Positions 8,879 to 16,768 of a stretch of DNA of 64,000 nucleotides are shown here, one piece after another. The stretch comes from Paraburkholderia dinghuensis (lineage in GTDB: Bacteria > Pseudomonadota > Gammaproteobacteria > Burkholderiales > Burkholderiaceae): contig NZ_RQIS01000009.1 in NCBI RefSeq assembly GCF_003837865.1, positions 54,965 to 118,964 on the forward strand, given 5' to 3'. A model generated the notes under the pieces. The model saw only the letters and a program-made list of their open reading frames with translations, was not told the origin of the DNA and made no database searches. The position numbers and the translations under genes are program-made. Every line of letters begins with the position of its first letter. The first letter of the stretch is position 1.

Positions 8879-10480
8879 ATGGCGATAGAAAATTCTGCCG
8901 ACGTAGTCGTGGTCGGCTCGGGTGTGGCGGGCAGTCTGGTCGCGCATCAGATGGCCGAGGCGGGCGCTTCAGTGATTCTGCTCGAAGCGGGTCCGCGGCT
9001 TGCGCGCTGGCAGATCGTCGAGAACTTCCGCAACTCGCCCGCGAAGGCCGACTTCGCGACACCGTATCCTTCGGCCCCCTACGCGCCGCATCCGGAGTAT
9101 TCGCCGCCCAACGACTATCTGGTCCAGAAGGGCGAGTACCCGTACAACTCGCAATATCTGCGGCTCGTGGGTGGCACGACGTGGCACTGGGCCGCCGCCG
9201 CGTGGCGTCTTCTGCCTTCCGACTTTCGCCTGAAAACGCAGTACGGCGTCGGCCGTGACTGGCCGTATCCCTACGAGACGCTGGAGCCGTGGTATCAGCT
9301 TGCCGAGGTCGAACTGGGCGTGTCCGGGCCCAACGCGCCATACGATCTCGGCTCGCCACGCTCGCAGCCTTACCCGATGGCCATGCTGCCGCTCTCGTAC
9401 ATGGACCAGCGCTTTTCGGACGTGCTCAATGCGAACGGCTTTCACGTCGTTCCCGAACCGGTCGCGCGCAACAGCCGTCCCTACGATGCGCGTCCCACCT
9501 GCTGCGGCAACAACAACTGCATGCCGATCTGCCCGATCGCAGCGATGTACAGCGGCGTGATCCACGCCGACAAGGCGGAGCGCGCGGGCGCGAAGCTCGT
9601 CCCGCAGGCGGTGGTCTATCGCATCGAGGCGAATAGCAACGGGCAGATCACCGCCGTCCACTGCAAGAGCCCCGATGGCAACAGTACGCGCGTGACAGGC
9701 AAGATTTTCGTGCTTGCCGCGAATGGCATCGAAACGCCCAAGCTCATGCTGATATCGACGAGCGATGCGTTCCCGCGTGGCATCGGCAACCGTTCCGATC
9801 AGGTGGGACGCAACCTGATGGATCACCCGGGCACGGGCGTCACGTTCCTCGCCAACGAGCCGTTGTGGCCCGGACGCGGTCCGATGGAAATGACGTCGGT
9901 GGTGAACTTCCGCGATGGTGCGTTCCGTTCCGAATACGCGTCGAAGAAGCTGCATCTCTCGAACGGCGTGAACACGATGGCCGTCGCCGCCGCGCTCATC
10001 AAGAACGGCCTGACCGGCGCCGAACTCGACAGGCAGATCCGCGAGCGCGCGTCGCGCACGCTCACCATCAACAGCTTCCATGAGCATCTTCCCGAGCCGC
10101 AGAATCGCGTGCTGCCCTCAGGCGAGCACAAGGACGCGCTCGGCATTGCGCAGCCCGAGATCCACTACTCGATCAACGATTACGTGAAAAAGAGCGCGGC
10201 CAACACGCACGATCTGTACGCGCAAATTGCGCAGCTTTTTGGCGGCACTGAAGTTGCGTTCGACGACACGTTCGCGCCGAACAACCACATCATGGGCACG
10301 ACGATCATGGGGACGAGCGCCGCGGACTCGGTCGTCGACGCCGACTGCCGCACCCACGATCACTCGAACCTGTTCATCGCGAGCAGCGCGGTGATGCCGA
10401 GCGCGGCATCGGTGAACTGCACGCTGACGATTGCGGCGTTGTCGCTGAAGCTTGCCAACAAGCTGCGGCACGAGCTGTGA
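8879..10480 (+). CDS. FAD-dependent glucose/sugar dehydrogenase catalytic (alpha) subunit, GMC family with 3Fe-4S motif
   Basis: A 533-aa GMC oxidoreductase. The FAD-binding GSGVAGS is at residues 13-19. The cluster motif CCGNNNCMPICP (Cys 208, 209, 214, 218) has the spacing of the 3Fe-4S ligands of Burkholderia cepacia FAD-GDH alpha, which passes electrons from FAD to the cytochrome subunit. The C-terminal GMC block with NNHIMGTTIMG supplies the catalytic His, and SVNCTLT the paired Asn. It oxidises the C1 hydroxyl of a sugar in the periplasm without using oxygen. It has no signal of its own, consistent with Tat co-export with the gamma subunit. GAGGA upstream supports ATG 8879. It is 148 bp after the gamma gene and 27 bp before the cytochrome gene. 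Confidence 0.93.
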   Translation: MAIENSADVVVVGSGVAGSLVAHQMAEAGASVILLEAGPRLARWQIVENFRNSPAKADFATPYPSAPYAPHPEYSPPNDYLVQKGEYPYNSQYLRLVGGTTWHWAAAAWRLLPSDFRLKTQYGVGRDWPYPYETLEPWYQLAEVELGVSGPNAPYDLGSPRSQPYPMAMLPLSYMDQRFSDVLNANGFHVVPEPVARNSRPYDARPTCCGNNNCMPICPIAAMYSGVIHADKAERAGAKLVPQAVVYRIEANSNGQITAVHCKSPDGNSTRVTGKIFVLAANGIETPKLMLISTSDAFPRGIGNRSDQVGRNLMDHPGTGVTFLANEPLWPGRGPMEMTSVVNFRDGAFRSEYASKKLHLSNGVNTMAVAAALIKNGLTGAELDRQIRERASRTLTINSFHEHLPEPQNRVLPSGEHKDALGIAQPEIHYSINDYVKKSAANTHDLYAQIAQLFGGTEVAFDDTFAPNNHIMGTTIMGTSAADSVVDADCRTHDHSNLFIASSAVMPSAASVNCTLTIAALSLKLANKLRHEL

Positions 10481-10507
10481 CGCGCAACGGCCGGCCGGAG
10501 ACAGACG

Positions 10508-11926
10508 ATGAGCGAACGAAAGGCCCCGCGCATACGTACCGATGCGCCAGCCCGCGCGAAGCCCATGCGCAGCACGCGTGCGGCGTTTTCGACGATCTTC
10601 TTCTGCGCGTTCGCGCTTTATATCGCCTGGCATGCGTCCCACCACAGCCCGTCTGGTCCGCTCGATGAACTGCCGCTGCCTGCGGCGCACGGCGATGAGT
10701 CGAACGCAGGGGCCGCTGCCACGGAGGCGAACGCGCCGGAACTCGTGAAGCGCGGCCAATATCTCGCGCGCCTCGGCGACTGCGCGGCGTGTCACACGTC
10801 CGACAAAAGCCGCCCATTTGCGGGCGGTCGTGCGATTCCGACGCCCTTCGGCGCGATCTACTCGCCGAACATCACACCCGATCCCGACACGGGCATCGGC
10901 CAGTGGACCGATGCCGACTTCGTGCGTGCGATGCATGAGGGCATCGGCAAGGGCGGGCAGCGGCTCTATCCTGCGTTTCCGTACGTCGCGTTCACGCGCG
11001 TCACCGAGCGCGACGTGCTCGCGATCCGCGCCTACCTGAACACGGTCGCGCCGGTCCACTACAAGCCGCCGCCCAACGAACTGCGCTTCCCGTTCAACTG
11101 GCGCTGGCTGATGATCGCCTGGAACCTTTTCAACTTCGACGAAGGGCGCTTCGTGCCCGATCCGCAGAAAAGTGCCGAATTCAACCGCGGCGCGTATCTG
11201 GTCGAAGGACTCGCGCATTGCGAGGAGTGCCACACACCGCGCAACTTCATGCAAGGTTTGCGCAAGAACGAGCGGTTCGCGGGCGCGACGCAGGCTGGTT
11301 GGCAGGCGTACAACATCACGCCGGACCCCTTGAGCGGCATCGGGGGCTGGAGCGACGCTGCGCTCCGCGCCTATCTCGTGACGGGCGCCGCGGACGGCCA
11401 CGGCAGCGCGGCTGGCCCGATGGCCGAAGTCGTGCAGAACTCGACGCAATATCTCACCGACGTAGACGTGCGTTCGATCACGACCTATCTGCGTGTGCAG
11501 CGGCCGATCCGGGGTGGCGTGACGCGTGCGCGCGACACATGGGGCCAGCCCGTCGCCGACGACGTGACGACGCTGCGCGGCACGTCGATCACGAGCGTGA
11601 ACGGTGCGCAGCTTTTCGTCGCGAACTGCGCGAGCTGCCACAACTGGACAGGCGCGGGAGTGGGCGCGAGTGCGCCGGGCGCGTATCCGTCGCTGGTTCA
11701 TAACAGCGTGGTGGGGGCCGCGAGCCCGAATAACCTGGCGATGGTGATTCTGCACGGCGTCACGCGCAACACGTTGCAGGCCGATGTACTGATGCCCGCG
11801 TTCGACAGCGAACTGACCAACGATCAGATCGCGGCGATCTCGAACTACGTGACGAAACAATTCGGCGATCCGCATGCGACGATCACGCCTGACCAGGTCG
11901 GCGCGCTGCGTGCCGCACAGCAGTAA
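10508..11926 (+). CDS. Tri-heme cytochrome c (beta) subunit of the sugar dehydrogenase
   Basis: A 472-aa protein with three CxxCH heme sites: CAACH (about 92-96), CEECH (about 238-242) and CASCH (about 374-378). One N-terminal transmembrane segment (about 27-42) anchors it facing the periplasm. This is the standard electron-transfer subunit of FAD-GDH and alcohol dehydrogenase complexes, carrying electrons from the 3Fe-4S flavoprotein towards ubiquinone or a terminal oxidase. GGAG ends a few bases before ATG 10508. As the last gene of the gamma-alpha-beta operon it completes a membrane-bound sugar dehydrogenase. The length fits the family (about 425-475 aa). Confidence 0.93.
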   Translation: MSERKAPRIRTDAPARAKPMRSTRAAFSTIFFCAFALYIAWHASHHSPSGPLDELPLPAAHGDESNAGAAATEANAPELVKRGQYLARLGDCAACHTSDKSRPFAGGRAIPTPFGAIYSPNITPDPDTGIGQWTDADFVRAMHEGIGKGGQRLYPAFPYVAFTRVTERDVLAIRAYLNTVAPVHYKPPPNELRFPFNWRWLMIAWNLFNFDEGRFVPDPQKSAEFNRGAYLVEGLAHCEECHTPRNFMQGLRKNERFAGATQAGWQAYNITPDPLSGIGGWSDAALRAYLVTGAADGHGSAAGPMAEVVQNSTQYLTDVDVRSITTYLRVQRPIRGGVTRARDTWGQPVADDVTTLRGTSITSVNGAQLFVANCASCHNWTGAGVGASAPGAYPSLVHNSVVGAASPNNLAMVILHGVTRNTLQADVLMPAFDSELTNDQIAAISNYVTKQFGDPHATITPDQVGALRAAQQ

Positions 11927-11991
11927 GGTTGCTGAAATAAGCCGCGAACGCTCGTGCGGCGAGAGCGGCGCGTCGCGCATACGGGAGTCGC

Positions 11992-12747
11992 GTGCCGGAC
12001 TATTATGAGGAAATGACACGCGTTACTGTTCCTGTCGTGCAGCATCACGAGAGCAACCGTGCCGGCCGCGATTTTGTGATCGGCGACCTGCACGGCTGCG
12101 TGGATGCGCTGCGTTATCTGCTCCGCGAGGCCGGCTTCGACCCGTCGCGCGACCGTCTTTTTTCCGTCGGCGATCTCGTCGACCGCGGCGACCAGAGCGA
12201 GGAGGCGCTTGCGCTCATCGACGAGCCGTGGTTCTTTCCGGTGCTCGGCAATCACGAAGACACGATGTGCGGCGTCGCCGAAGGACGCCTGCCGCGCTAC
12301 CGCTGGTACGGCATCGGCGGCGCCTGGGCCGAGAAACTGGCCGACGGCGAACTCGTGCGCGAGGCGGAGCGGTTGCGCCGGTTGCCGCTCGTGCGCGTGG
12401 TGGGCGCGGGCGCTGAGCGCTTCAACGTGCTGCACGCGGAATTCTTCGGCGACGACAACGACCTCGACGCAGGCCGTTTCAACGACGCCGTGCGCGAACG
12501 GATGCTGTGGGGCCGCGAACTTGCCCTCGGCACGGTCAAGCCACCGAAGCGGGCGCTCTCGCTCACGTACTGCGGGCATACGCCCGTGCACGAGGTGAAG
12601 CAGATCGGCTCGCAGATGTTCATCGATACCGGCGCATTCATCCCTGAGGGCCGGCTCACGATGGTCGAGGCGCTCACGACGCGGAGCTGGTCCGTGTCCA
12701 CGATCGACGCGCGAAAAGCGGGCGCGGCGGACTTCGCGCTGCCCTGA
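11992..12747 (+). CDS. Calcineurin-like metallophosphoesterase (PrpA/ApaH type)
   Basis: A 251-aa protein with the full metallophosphoesterase signature: GDLHG (about 33-37), VGDLVDRGDQS (about 60-70), LGNHE (about 85-89) and a late CGHTPV (about 196-201). The spacing is that of bacterial Ser/Thr phosphatases and diadenosine-tetraphosphatase relatives; the physiological substrate cannot be told. The start is uncertain: GTG 11992 has GGGAG five bases upstream, and ATG 12013 follows GAGG closely. It is co-directional with the dehydrogenase operon after a 65-bp gap, so read-through is possible. Confidence 0.85.
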   Translation: MPDYYEEMTRVTVPVVQHHESNRAGRDFVIGDLHGCVDALRYLLREAGFDPSRDRLFSVGDLVDRGDQSEEALALIDEPWFFPVLGNHEDTMCGVAEGRLPRYRWYGIGGAWAEKLADGELVREAERLRRLPLVRVVGAGAERFNVLHAEFFGDDNDLDAGRFNDAVRERMLWGRELALGTVKPPKRALSLTYCGHTPVHEVKQIGSQMFIDTGAFIPEGRLTMVEALTTRSWSVSTIDARKAGAADFALP

Positions 12748-12790
12748 ACGCGCCGTTCGGCGCGGCTCAGCGCAGTTCACACTCCCGGCT

Positions 12791-13498
12791 TCAAACGATT
12801 CGGTTCAACTCGAACACCATGTCGATGGTGTGACCGTTCCAGTTGTATTCCAGATACGCGGCGTGATGGCACGCGCGCACGAGCGACGTGCGCAGCGCCG
12901 CGAGACATTCGCCGCCTGCATCGCGCACGGACGGATACGCGATGCCGGGCGCCCCCGCCTCGCGTGCCGCGCGGCCGAGCGCCTGGCCCGCCGAGTAGTC
13001 GTCCGGAGAGAGCACCGCGGGATTGAGCGCGGGATCGCCGCGCAGATCGACCACGTCGCCTTCAGCCGCGACGGTGTAGAGACGCATCTGCTGACGCAGC
13101 GGCGGCTCGTCGGTCGCGGCGAGAAAACGCCCGGCGTGATAGCGCGTCTCCGCGATCGCGGTTTCGCGCGAGCGCGCGCAATAGAACACGCCATAGGTGC
13201 CGTCCGAAAAGCGGCTGCCCAGCGGATTCAGGTGGGTGAACGCCGCCATGATCGGTCCGTAGCCGGGCCCGAAGCGGCGCTCCTCGCGCGGCACGAGATC
13301 GAGGTCACCGGTTTCAGTGCGCAGGCGGTCGTTGGTCAGCGCTTCGAGCGCGTAGAGGGCGTCGAAGTCCTCTGGCGACGCTACGCGGTCGAACAGATTC
13401 ACGGCGGGAAAGCGCGTGGGAATCACACGGTACGCGGGCGTCCACGCGAGCGGCGCGCTGCGCCAGCGGTCTTGCCAGTTCGCCTGCGTCACGCCCAT
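12791..13498 (-). CDS. RES-domain toxin
   Basis: A 235-aa protein with the RES-domain pattern: an early conserved Arg in YRVIPTRFP (about residue 23), FSDGTYGVFYCARSRETAIAET (Tyr and Glu of the active-site cleft; motif begins about 96), and a late conserved Ser/Arg region. Characterised RES toxins (MbcT, ParT, ResTx) attack NAD+ or ADP-ribosylate targets and stop growth; that is family knowledge, not shown here. ATG 13498 overlaps the end of the antitoxin gene by 10 bases, which couples translation. Gene order (antitoxin first) and lengths are typical of type II RES-Xre modules. The frame stays open further upstream but that part is out of frame with the antitoxin and not real. Confidence 0.88.
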   Translation of the reverse strand: MGVTQANWQDRWRSAPLAWTPAYRVIPTRFPAVNLFDRVASPEDFDALYALEALTNDRLRTETGDLDLVPREERRFGPGYGPIMAAFTHLNPLGSRFSDGTYGVFYCARSRETAIAETRYHAGRFLAATDEPPLRQQMRLYTVAAEGDVVDLRGDPALNPAVLSPDDYSAGQALGRAAREAGAPGIAYPSVRDAGGECLAALRTSLVRACHHAAYLEYNWNGHTIDMVFELNRIV

Positions 13499-13923
13499 GA
13501 GCCCCGCATCGCATCGAGATACTGACGCACGGCCACGAGATCGCTGATATTGCCCGCCAGCATGCGGTCGAGCGCGCGCCGGCCGCCAAACGGCGGCGCG
13601 CTGTTGGGACGCTTGACCCAGGCATCGGCGGCGGTGGGCTGCGGCAGCAGGATCTGCAGCGCCTTGTAGATGCCGAGCAGCAGCGACAGGCGCTCGAGCG
13701 TGTCGCGGCCAAGGCGCGCGCTTTCCGGCGCGTGCTTCCACTTGAAGAACGTCGAGCGGCCCGGCGAACCGAGCAGCACGATCTGCTCGTCGACGCCCAG
13801 ATCCCAGTCGTGCGCGATTTTGAAGAAGGCGCGCAGGCCGGCAGCGGACATCTCCGTGACCGAGGGTTCTGCACCTGGTCGTCGAGCAGGCGTAGCTGAC
13901 GAAGCGGCGGACGCGTGCGGCAT
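13489..13923 (-). CDS. Xre/MbcA/ParS-type antitoxin of the RES toxin
   Basis: A 144-aa protein. The middle (about 30-85) is an Xre-like helix-turn-helix in which FKIAHDWDLGVDEQIVLLG and the following segment fit the DNA-binding fold. The C-terminal half with PFGGRRALDRMLAGNISDL is the MbcA/ParS/Xre toxin-binding domain, which plugs the RES active site. It precedes and overlaps the toxin gene. AGGA lies 8 bases upstream of ATG 13923. A promoter region with a perfect CCATATATGG palindrome and a repeated AGTCC-motif lies directly upstream, as expected for autoregulation. Confidence 0.87.
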   Translation of the reverse strand: MPHASAASSATPARRPGAEPSVTEMSAAGLRAFFKIAHDWDLGVDEQIVLLGSPGRSTFFKWKHAPESARLGRDTLERLSLLLGIYKALQILLPQPTAADAWVKRPNSAPPFGGRRALDRMLAGNISDLVAVRQYLDAMRGSWA

Positions 13924-13928
13924 GATTG

Positions 13929-13970
13929 AGTCCTAATATGAACTTTTGATAAATATTAGTCCATATATGG
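13929..13970. promoter_or_regulatory. Candidate operator of the RES-Xre module
   Basis: Just upstream of the antitoxin start, AGTCCTAATATG (from 13929) and AGTCCATATATG (from 13959) are near-copies 30 bp apart, i.e. about three helical turns, on one face of DNA. The second contains the perfect palindrome CCATATATGG (13961-13970). The stretch is AT-rich in a GC-rich background, and antitoxins of this type repress their own promoter by cooperative binding. Binding is inferred. Confidence 0.5.
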
Positions 13971-14045
13971 ATTATTGCAAGGTTGGGATGGGTATAATCG
14001 CCGCCCTTAGCTGACGGATTTTGACGGGTGTTCAGGAGGGGCGTC

Positions 14046-14663
14046 GTGCGGGCAGTAGCAGTGTTGGTCGCGGCAATGTGGATGTCGACGGCGATGGCAG
14101 CCGGGCAGGTCAAGGAGACCTGGAACCCGCCTGAGTCTCGCCACGGGGTGGCGCATGCAGGCAAGCATGGCGCGCAGGTGCATGCACGGAATGGCAGTGC
14201 GCATCACGTGACGCATAGCGACCGCAGCCATGGCGGGAAGTCGGCCGGCAAGGCGAAGAGCAAGGCAGCAGGTACCGCCACGACGGCTGCGAAGAAGGCG
14301 GGCGGGCACAAGTCACCGGGTTCCGGAGAGCGACGCGCCTCGGCCGCGCACGGCGATCCGCAATCTCGCAAGGCTCACGCCGTCGCACGGCACGCCGAGC
14401 CTCACGCGAGCGCGACCCGGGCGAGCGTACAAGACGCGCCGCAAGTCCACGCCAACAGGGCGCGTTCAACCCGGCAACAACCGGCTGCGAGTCCGGCGCA
14501 TTCCGTGCCCTCACACGCGCTGGCTACTAACGCGTCGAAGCCTGCTGAAGCGCTCCCGGCGCATCATGACAAGGTTGTCGCCCAGACGCCTTCCGCACCG
14601 GCTGTTCAGCCGCATGGTCCCGCGATCGCGCAACCGCAGGCACTGCCGCCGATTCTGCACTGA
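14046..14663 (+). CDS. Secreted His/Ala/Ser-rich low-complexity protein, unknown
   Basis: A 205-aa protein. It begins with a cleavable signal peptide (VRAVAVLVAAMWMSTAMAAG; cleavage after AMA). The rest is a repetitive, basic, disordered tail rich in His, Ala, Ser, Lys and Pro, with no recognisable fold. GTG 14046 is preferred over GTG 14028 because a strong AGGAGGGG ends five bases before it. A TATAAT lies at 13993-13998, roughly 48 bp upstream, on the far side of the antitoxin operator region. The function is unknown; many His residues could bind metal, but that is speculation. Its composition is a normal product of GC-rich coding, so I treat it as real mainly because of the signal peptide plus strong ribosome-binding site. 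Confidence 0.6.
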   Translation: MRAVAVLVAAMWMSTAMAAGQVKETWNPPESRHGVAHAGKHGAQVHARNGSAHHVTHSDRSHGGKSAGKAKSKAAGTATTAAKKAGGHKSPGSGERRASAAHGDPQSRKAHAVARHAEPHASATRASVQDAPQVHANRARSTRQQPAASPAHSVPSHALATNASKPAEALPAHHDKVVAQTPSAPAVQPHGPAIAQPQALPPILH

Positions 14664-14685
14664 CGATACGAGCGCCGGCGCGCGC

Positions 14686-15540
14686 TCACCCTGCCTCCAG
14701 ACCGGCCGCAAACAACTGCAGCGTGGCCGCTGAACGCGGCTCACGCAAGCGCGAGTACATCAGCACGCGCGAAGCGGGCAGCGTGGGCAATCCGAACCGC
14801 GCGCCGACGTCGACGAGCCCACGGGGCGCAACGCGCCGCGCGAGCGGCGAAATCGCCAGCCCCGCCTCCAGCGCCGCGCCGATCGCGGCCACCCCACCGC
14901 CCACGAACACCTCGCTCCAGCCGATTTGCGCAGCGTCGAGCGCGCGGATGGCGGTCGCACGTACGGCACACGGCCCCGCAAGCAGGGCGAGCGGCAGCGG
15001 CGTGCGGCCGGGTTGCCACTGGAACCCGGGCGCCGCGAGCCAGACGAGCGGCTCGGCGAAGAGCGGCTGGGCGTCGGCACGCGGCATCTCGCTTTCCTCC
15101 TGACGCACGATCACCGCGTCGAGCCGCCGCTCGTCGTACTGCGCCACTAGCGCTGCCGAGAGGCCAAGATGCAGTTCGATCACGAGTCCCGGATCATGGG
15201 CGCGCAAGCTCGCAAGCTGACGCGCGAGCTGCGCGTCGGCGACGTGCTCGCTCAGGCCTAGCGAGAGCCGCCGCTCATTGTCGGCTAGCGTGCCGAGCGC
15301 TCGCTCGTGCGCGCCCAGTAGATCGCGTGCTGCGCCGAGGAACGCGAGTCCATCCGCCGAAAGCCGCACGACGCGCGGCGTCCGTTCGAGCAATCGCCTT
15401 CCGAGGTGGCCCTCGAGGCGCTTGAGCTTGAGACTGACGGCCGATTGCGTGGTGTCGAGCGCGTCGGCGGCGCGCGTGAAGCTGCGCAGCTCGGCGACCA
15501 GGACAAAGGCTCGCACCGCATCGAGGTCGAGTGTTTTCAT
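14686..15540 (-). CDS. LysR-family transcriptional regulator
   Basis: A 284-aa protein. The N-terminal winged HTH has the classic LysR pattern (LDAVRAFVLVAELRSFTRAA, then TTQSAVSLKLKRLEGHLGRRL, about residues 1-60), followed by an effector-binding domain of usual length. It is transcribed divergently from the tautomerase gene across 97 bp. LysR regulators usually control the adjacent divergent gene, so a role in regulating the tautomerase is likely, though the inducer is unknown. Confidence 0.92.
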   Translation of the reverse strand: MKTLDLDAVRAFVLVAELRSFTRAADALDTTQSAVSLKLKRLEGHLGRRLLERTPRVVRLSADGLAFLGAARDLLGAHERALGTLADNERRLSLGLSEHVADAQLARQLASLRAHDPGLVIELHLGLSAALVAQYDERRLDAVIVRQEESEMPRADAQPLFAEPLVWLAAPGFQWQPGRTPLPLALLAGPCAVRATAIRALDAAQIGWSEVFVGGGVAAIGAALEAGLAISPLARRVAPRGLVDVGARFGLPTLPASRVLMYSRLREPRSAATLQLFAAGLEAG

Positions 15541-15637
15541 TTCTTATGTAAATGGATGAAATAGCAAATCATGGCTGTTTATTATGATAGTGCTCGCCTA
15601 AGCTCCTGTCATGTTCCGTTACCCGAAGGAGAACGAC

Positions 15638-16021
15638 ATGCCATTTACCCGGATCGCTGTTCGCACGGGCAAGTCAGCCGAATATCGCCAGGCGCTGGCG
15701 CAAGGCGTGCACCGCGCGCTCATGGAAGTGTTCAAGGCGCCCGAGGACGACATCTTCATGCTCGTGAACGAGCACGACGCCGATAACTTTTTCTTCGGCC
15801 GGCATTACCTCGGCATTGAGCGCAGCGACGACCTCGTGATGATCCAGATCGCGGTGAGCAACACGCGCGGACAGGACCAGAAAAAAGCGCTCTTTGCGCA
15901 GATCGCGCGCAATCTCGCGGAAAGTTCGGGCGTGCGGCCCGAGGACGTGTTCGTCAATCTCGTGGACGTGGCGCGGGAGAATTGGTCTTTCGGTAATGGC
16001 ATTGCGCAATATGCGACGTGA
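15638..16021 (+). CDS. Tautomerase-superfamily protein
   Basis: A 127-aa protein beginning MPFTRIAV, so after Met removal the N-terminus is Pro, the general base of the 4-oxalocrotonate tautomerase/MIF superfamily. AAGGAG lies 7 bases upstream of ATG 15638; an in-frame ATG at 15611 would bury the Pro and is rejected. The length fits the long monomer type (about 125-130 aa) rather than 60-aa 4-OT. The region ENWSFGNG near the C-terminus is typical of this subfamily. The substrate is unknown. A LysR gene is divergent. Confidence 0.85.
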   Translation: MPFTRIAVRTGKSAEYRQALAQGVHRALMEVFKAPEDDIFMLVNEHDADNFFFGRHYLGIERSDDLVMIQIAVSNTRGQDQKKALFAQIARNLAESSGVRPEDVFVNLVDVARENWSFGNGIAQYAT

Positions 16022-16174
16022 GCGTGAGTGGGGCGCTGCATCGTCGATGCTTCGCAGTTGCGATTGGCTCAGTCGATCGAAATGGTTGACCGTGGCCGGG
16101 CGGCCAGTCGCGCCGCTCGTGTGTGTCACCCCGCGGCGGGCGACGAGTTTGCGGTAGCGGTGTCCTCATGTGAC

Positions 16175-16390
16175 CGATGAGGCCACGCCCAGCGAATTCG
16201 CCACAGCAGGCGACGCCACGCTGGAGCAAGGGGTCTATGTAGCGCCGGGCTTCATGTTTTCGAACTCGAATCGATTCGATCGCTTCCTGCGCATCAATTG
16301 CGGCACGCCGCATTGCGAGGAACTCGAAAGCGCTATGGCGACCGTTGCGTCCATTGTGCGGCGACTCGCCCGGGCCTGGAAGGTGTTATG
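16175..16390 (+). pseudogene. 3' remnant of a MocR-type (GntR-aminotransferase) regulator
   Basis: About 70 codons (within the frame opening at 16170) read GVYVAPGFMFSNSNRFDRFL and INCGTPHCEELESAM, the C-terminal end of PLP-dependent MocR/GntR-aminotransferase regulators. The DNA-binding part and most of the aminotransferase fold are missing. The remnant ends at the natural end of the family and is followed within a few bases by an IS5-family terminus (GGTGTTATGCAC). This is therefore a truncated gene at the edge of the IS scar. The 150 bp before it contain nothing I recognise. Confidence 0.6.
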
Positions 16391-16745
16391 CACTTTTGTT
16401 AAGGGCTGCAAAGTGGGCAAGCATAAGCACGGAGAACACGACGAAATGCAGACCAGCCAAGGTTTCGGGCAAACGCTCGTAGTCTCCTGGTCTGGCGGCG
16501 GAAGCGGTTGAGCCAGCCGAAGCTACGCTCCACCACCCAACGACGCGGCAGCAGTACAAAGCCTTTTTTCGCCTCCGGCAACCTGACCACCTGAAGCTCG
16601 ATGCCTTCGTCGTGCGCGGCCTCTGCAGGCTCTTCGCCGGTATAGCCCTGGTCAGCGAACGCGATTCTCACTGTCTGCCCTGTGGCCTGCTGGACCTGTC
16701 GCGCCAGTTCCCCGACCTGTGCACGCTCCTGTTCATTGCGGGTTA
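16385..16745 (-). mobile_element. IS5-family transposase 3' fragment (copy A)
   Basis: The minus strand encodes the C-terminal part of an IS5-family DDE transposase (IAFADQGYTG, LPEAKKGFVLLPRRWVVERS, SFGWLNRFRR), which includes the late catalytic Glu region, and continues to the element end (AACAAAAGTGCATAACACC). The first two-thirds of the transposase are missing. Positions 16501-16737 are an inverted near-copy of 18120-18356 with about ten mismatches by eye, so the copies are related but not recent duplicates. The C-terminus is intact. Confidence 0.85.
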
Positions 16746-16768
16746 GCGACGCTAATTAAATAACATTC

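Noticed and set aside
10118..12019. Minus-strand 633-aa open frame opposite the dehydrogenase genes
   Set aside because: Covers three unrelated real genes in reverse and has shadow composition.
13981..14045. Strong sigma-70 promoter for the secreted protein
   Set aside because: TATAAT is present at 13993 but no -35 at suitable distance, so it is mentioned only in the gene entry.
12791..14164. RES toxin frame extended to 457 aa
   Set aside because: The upstream part runs through the antitoxin gene and promoter in a different frame; the RES domain starts at 13498.
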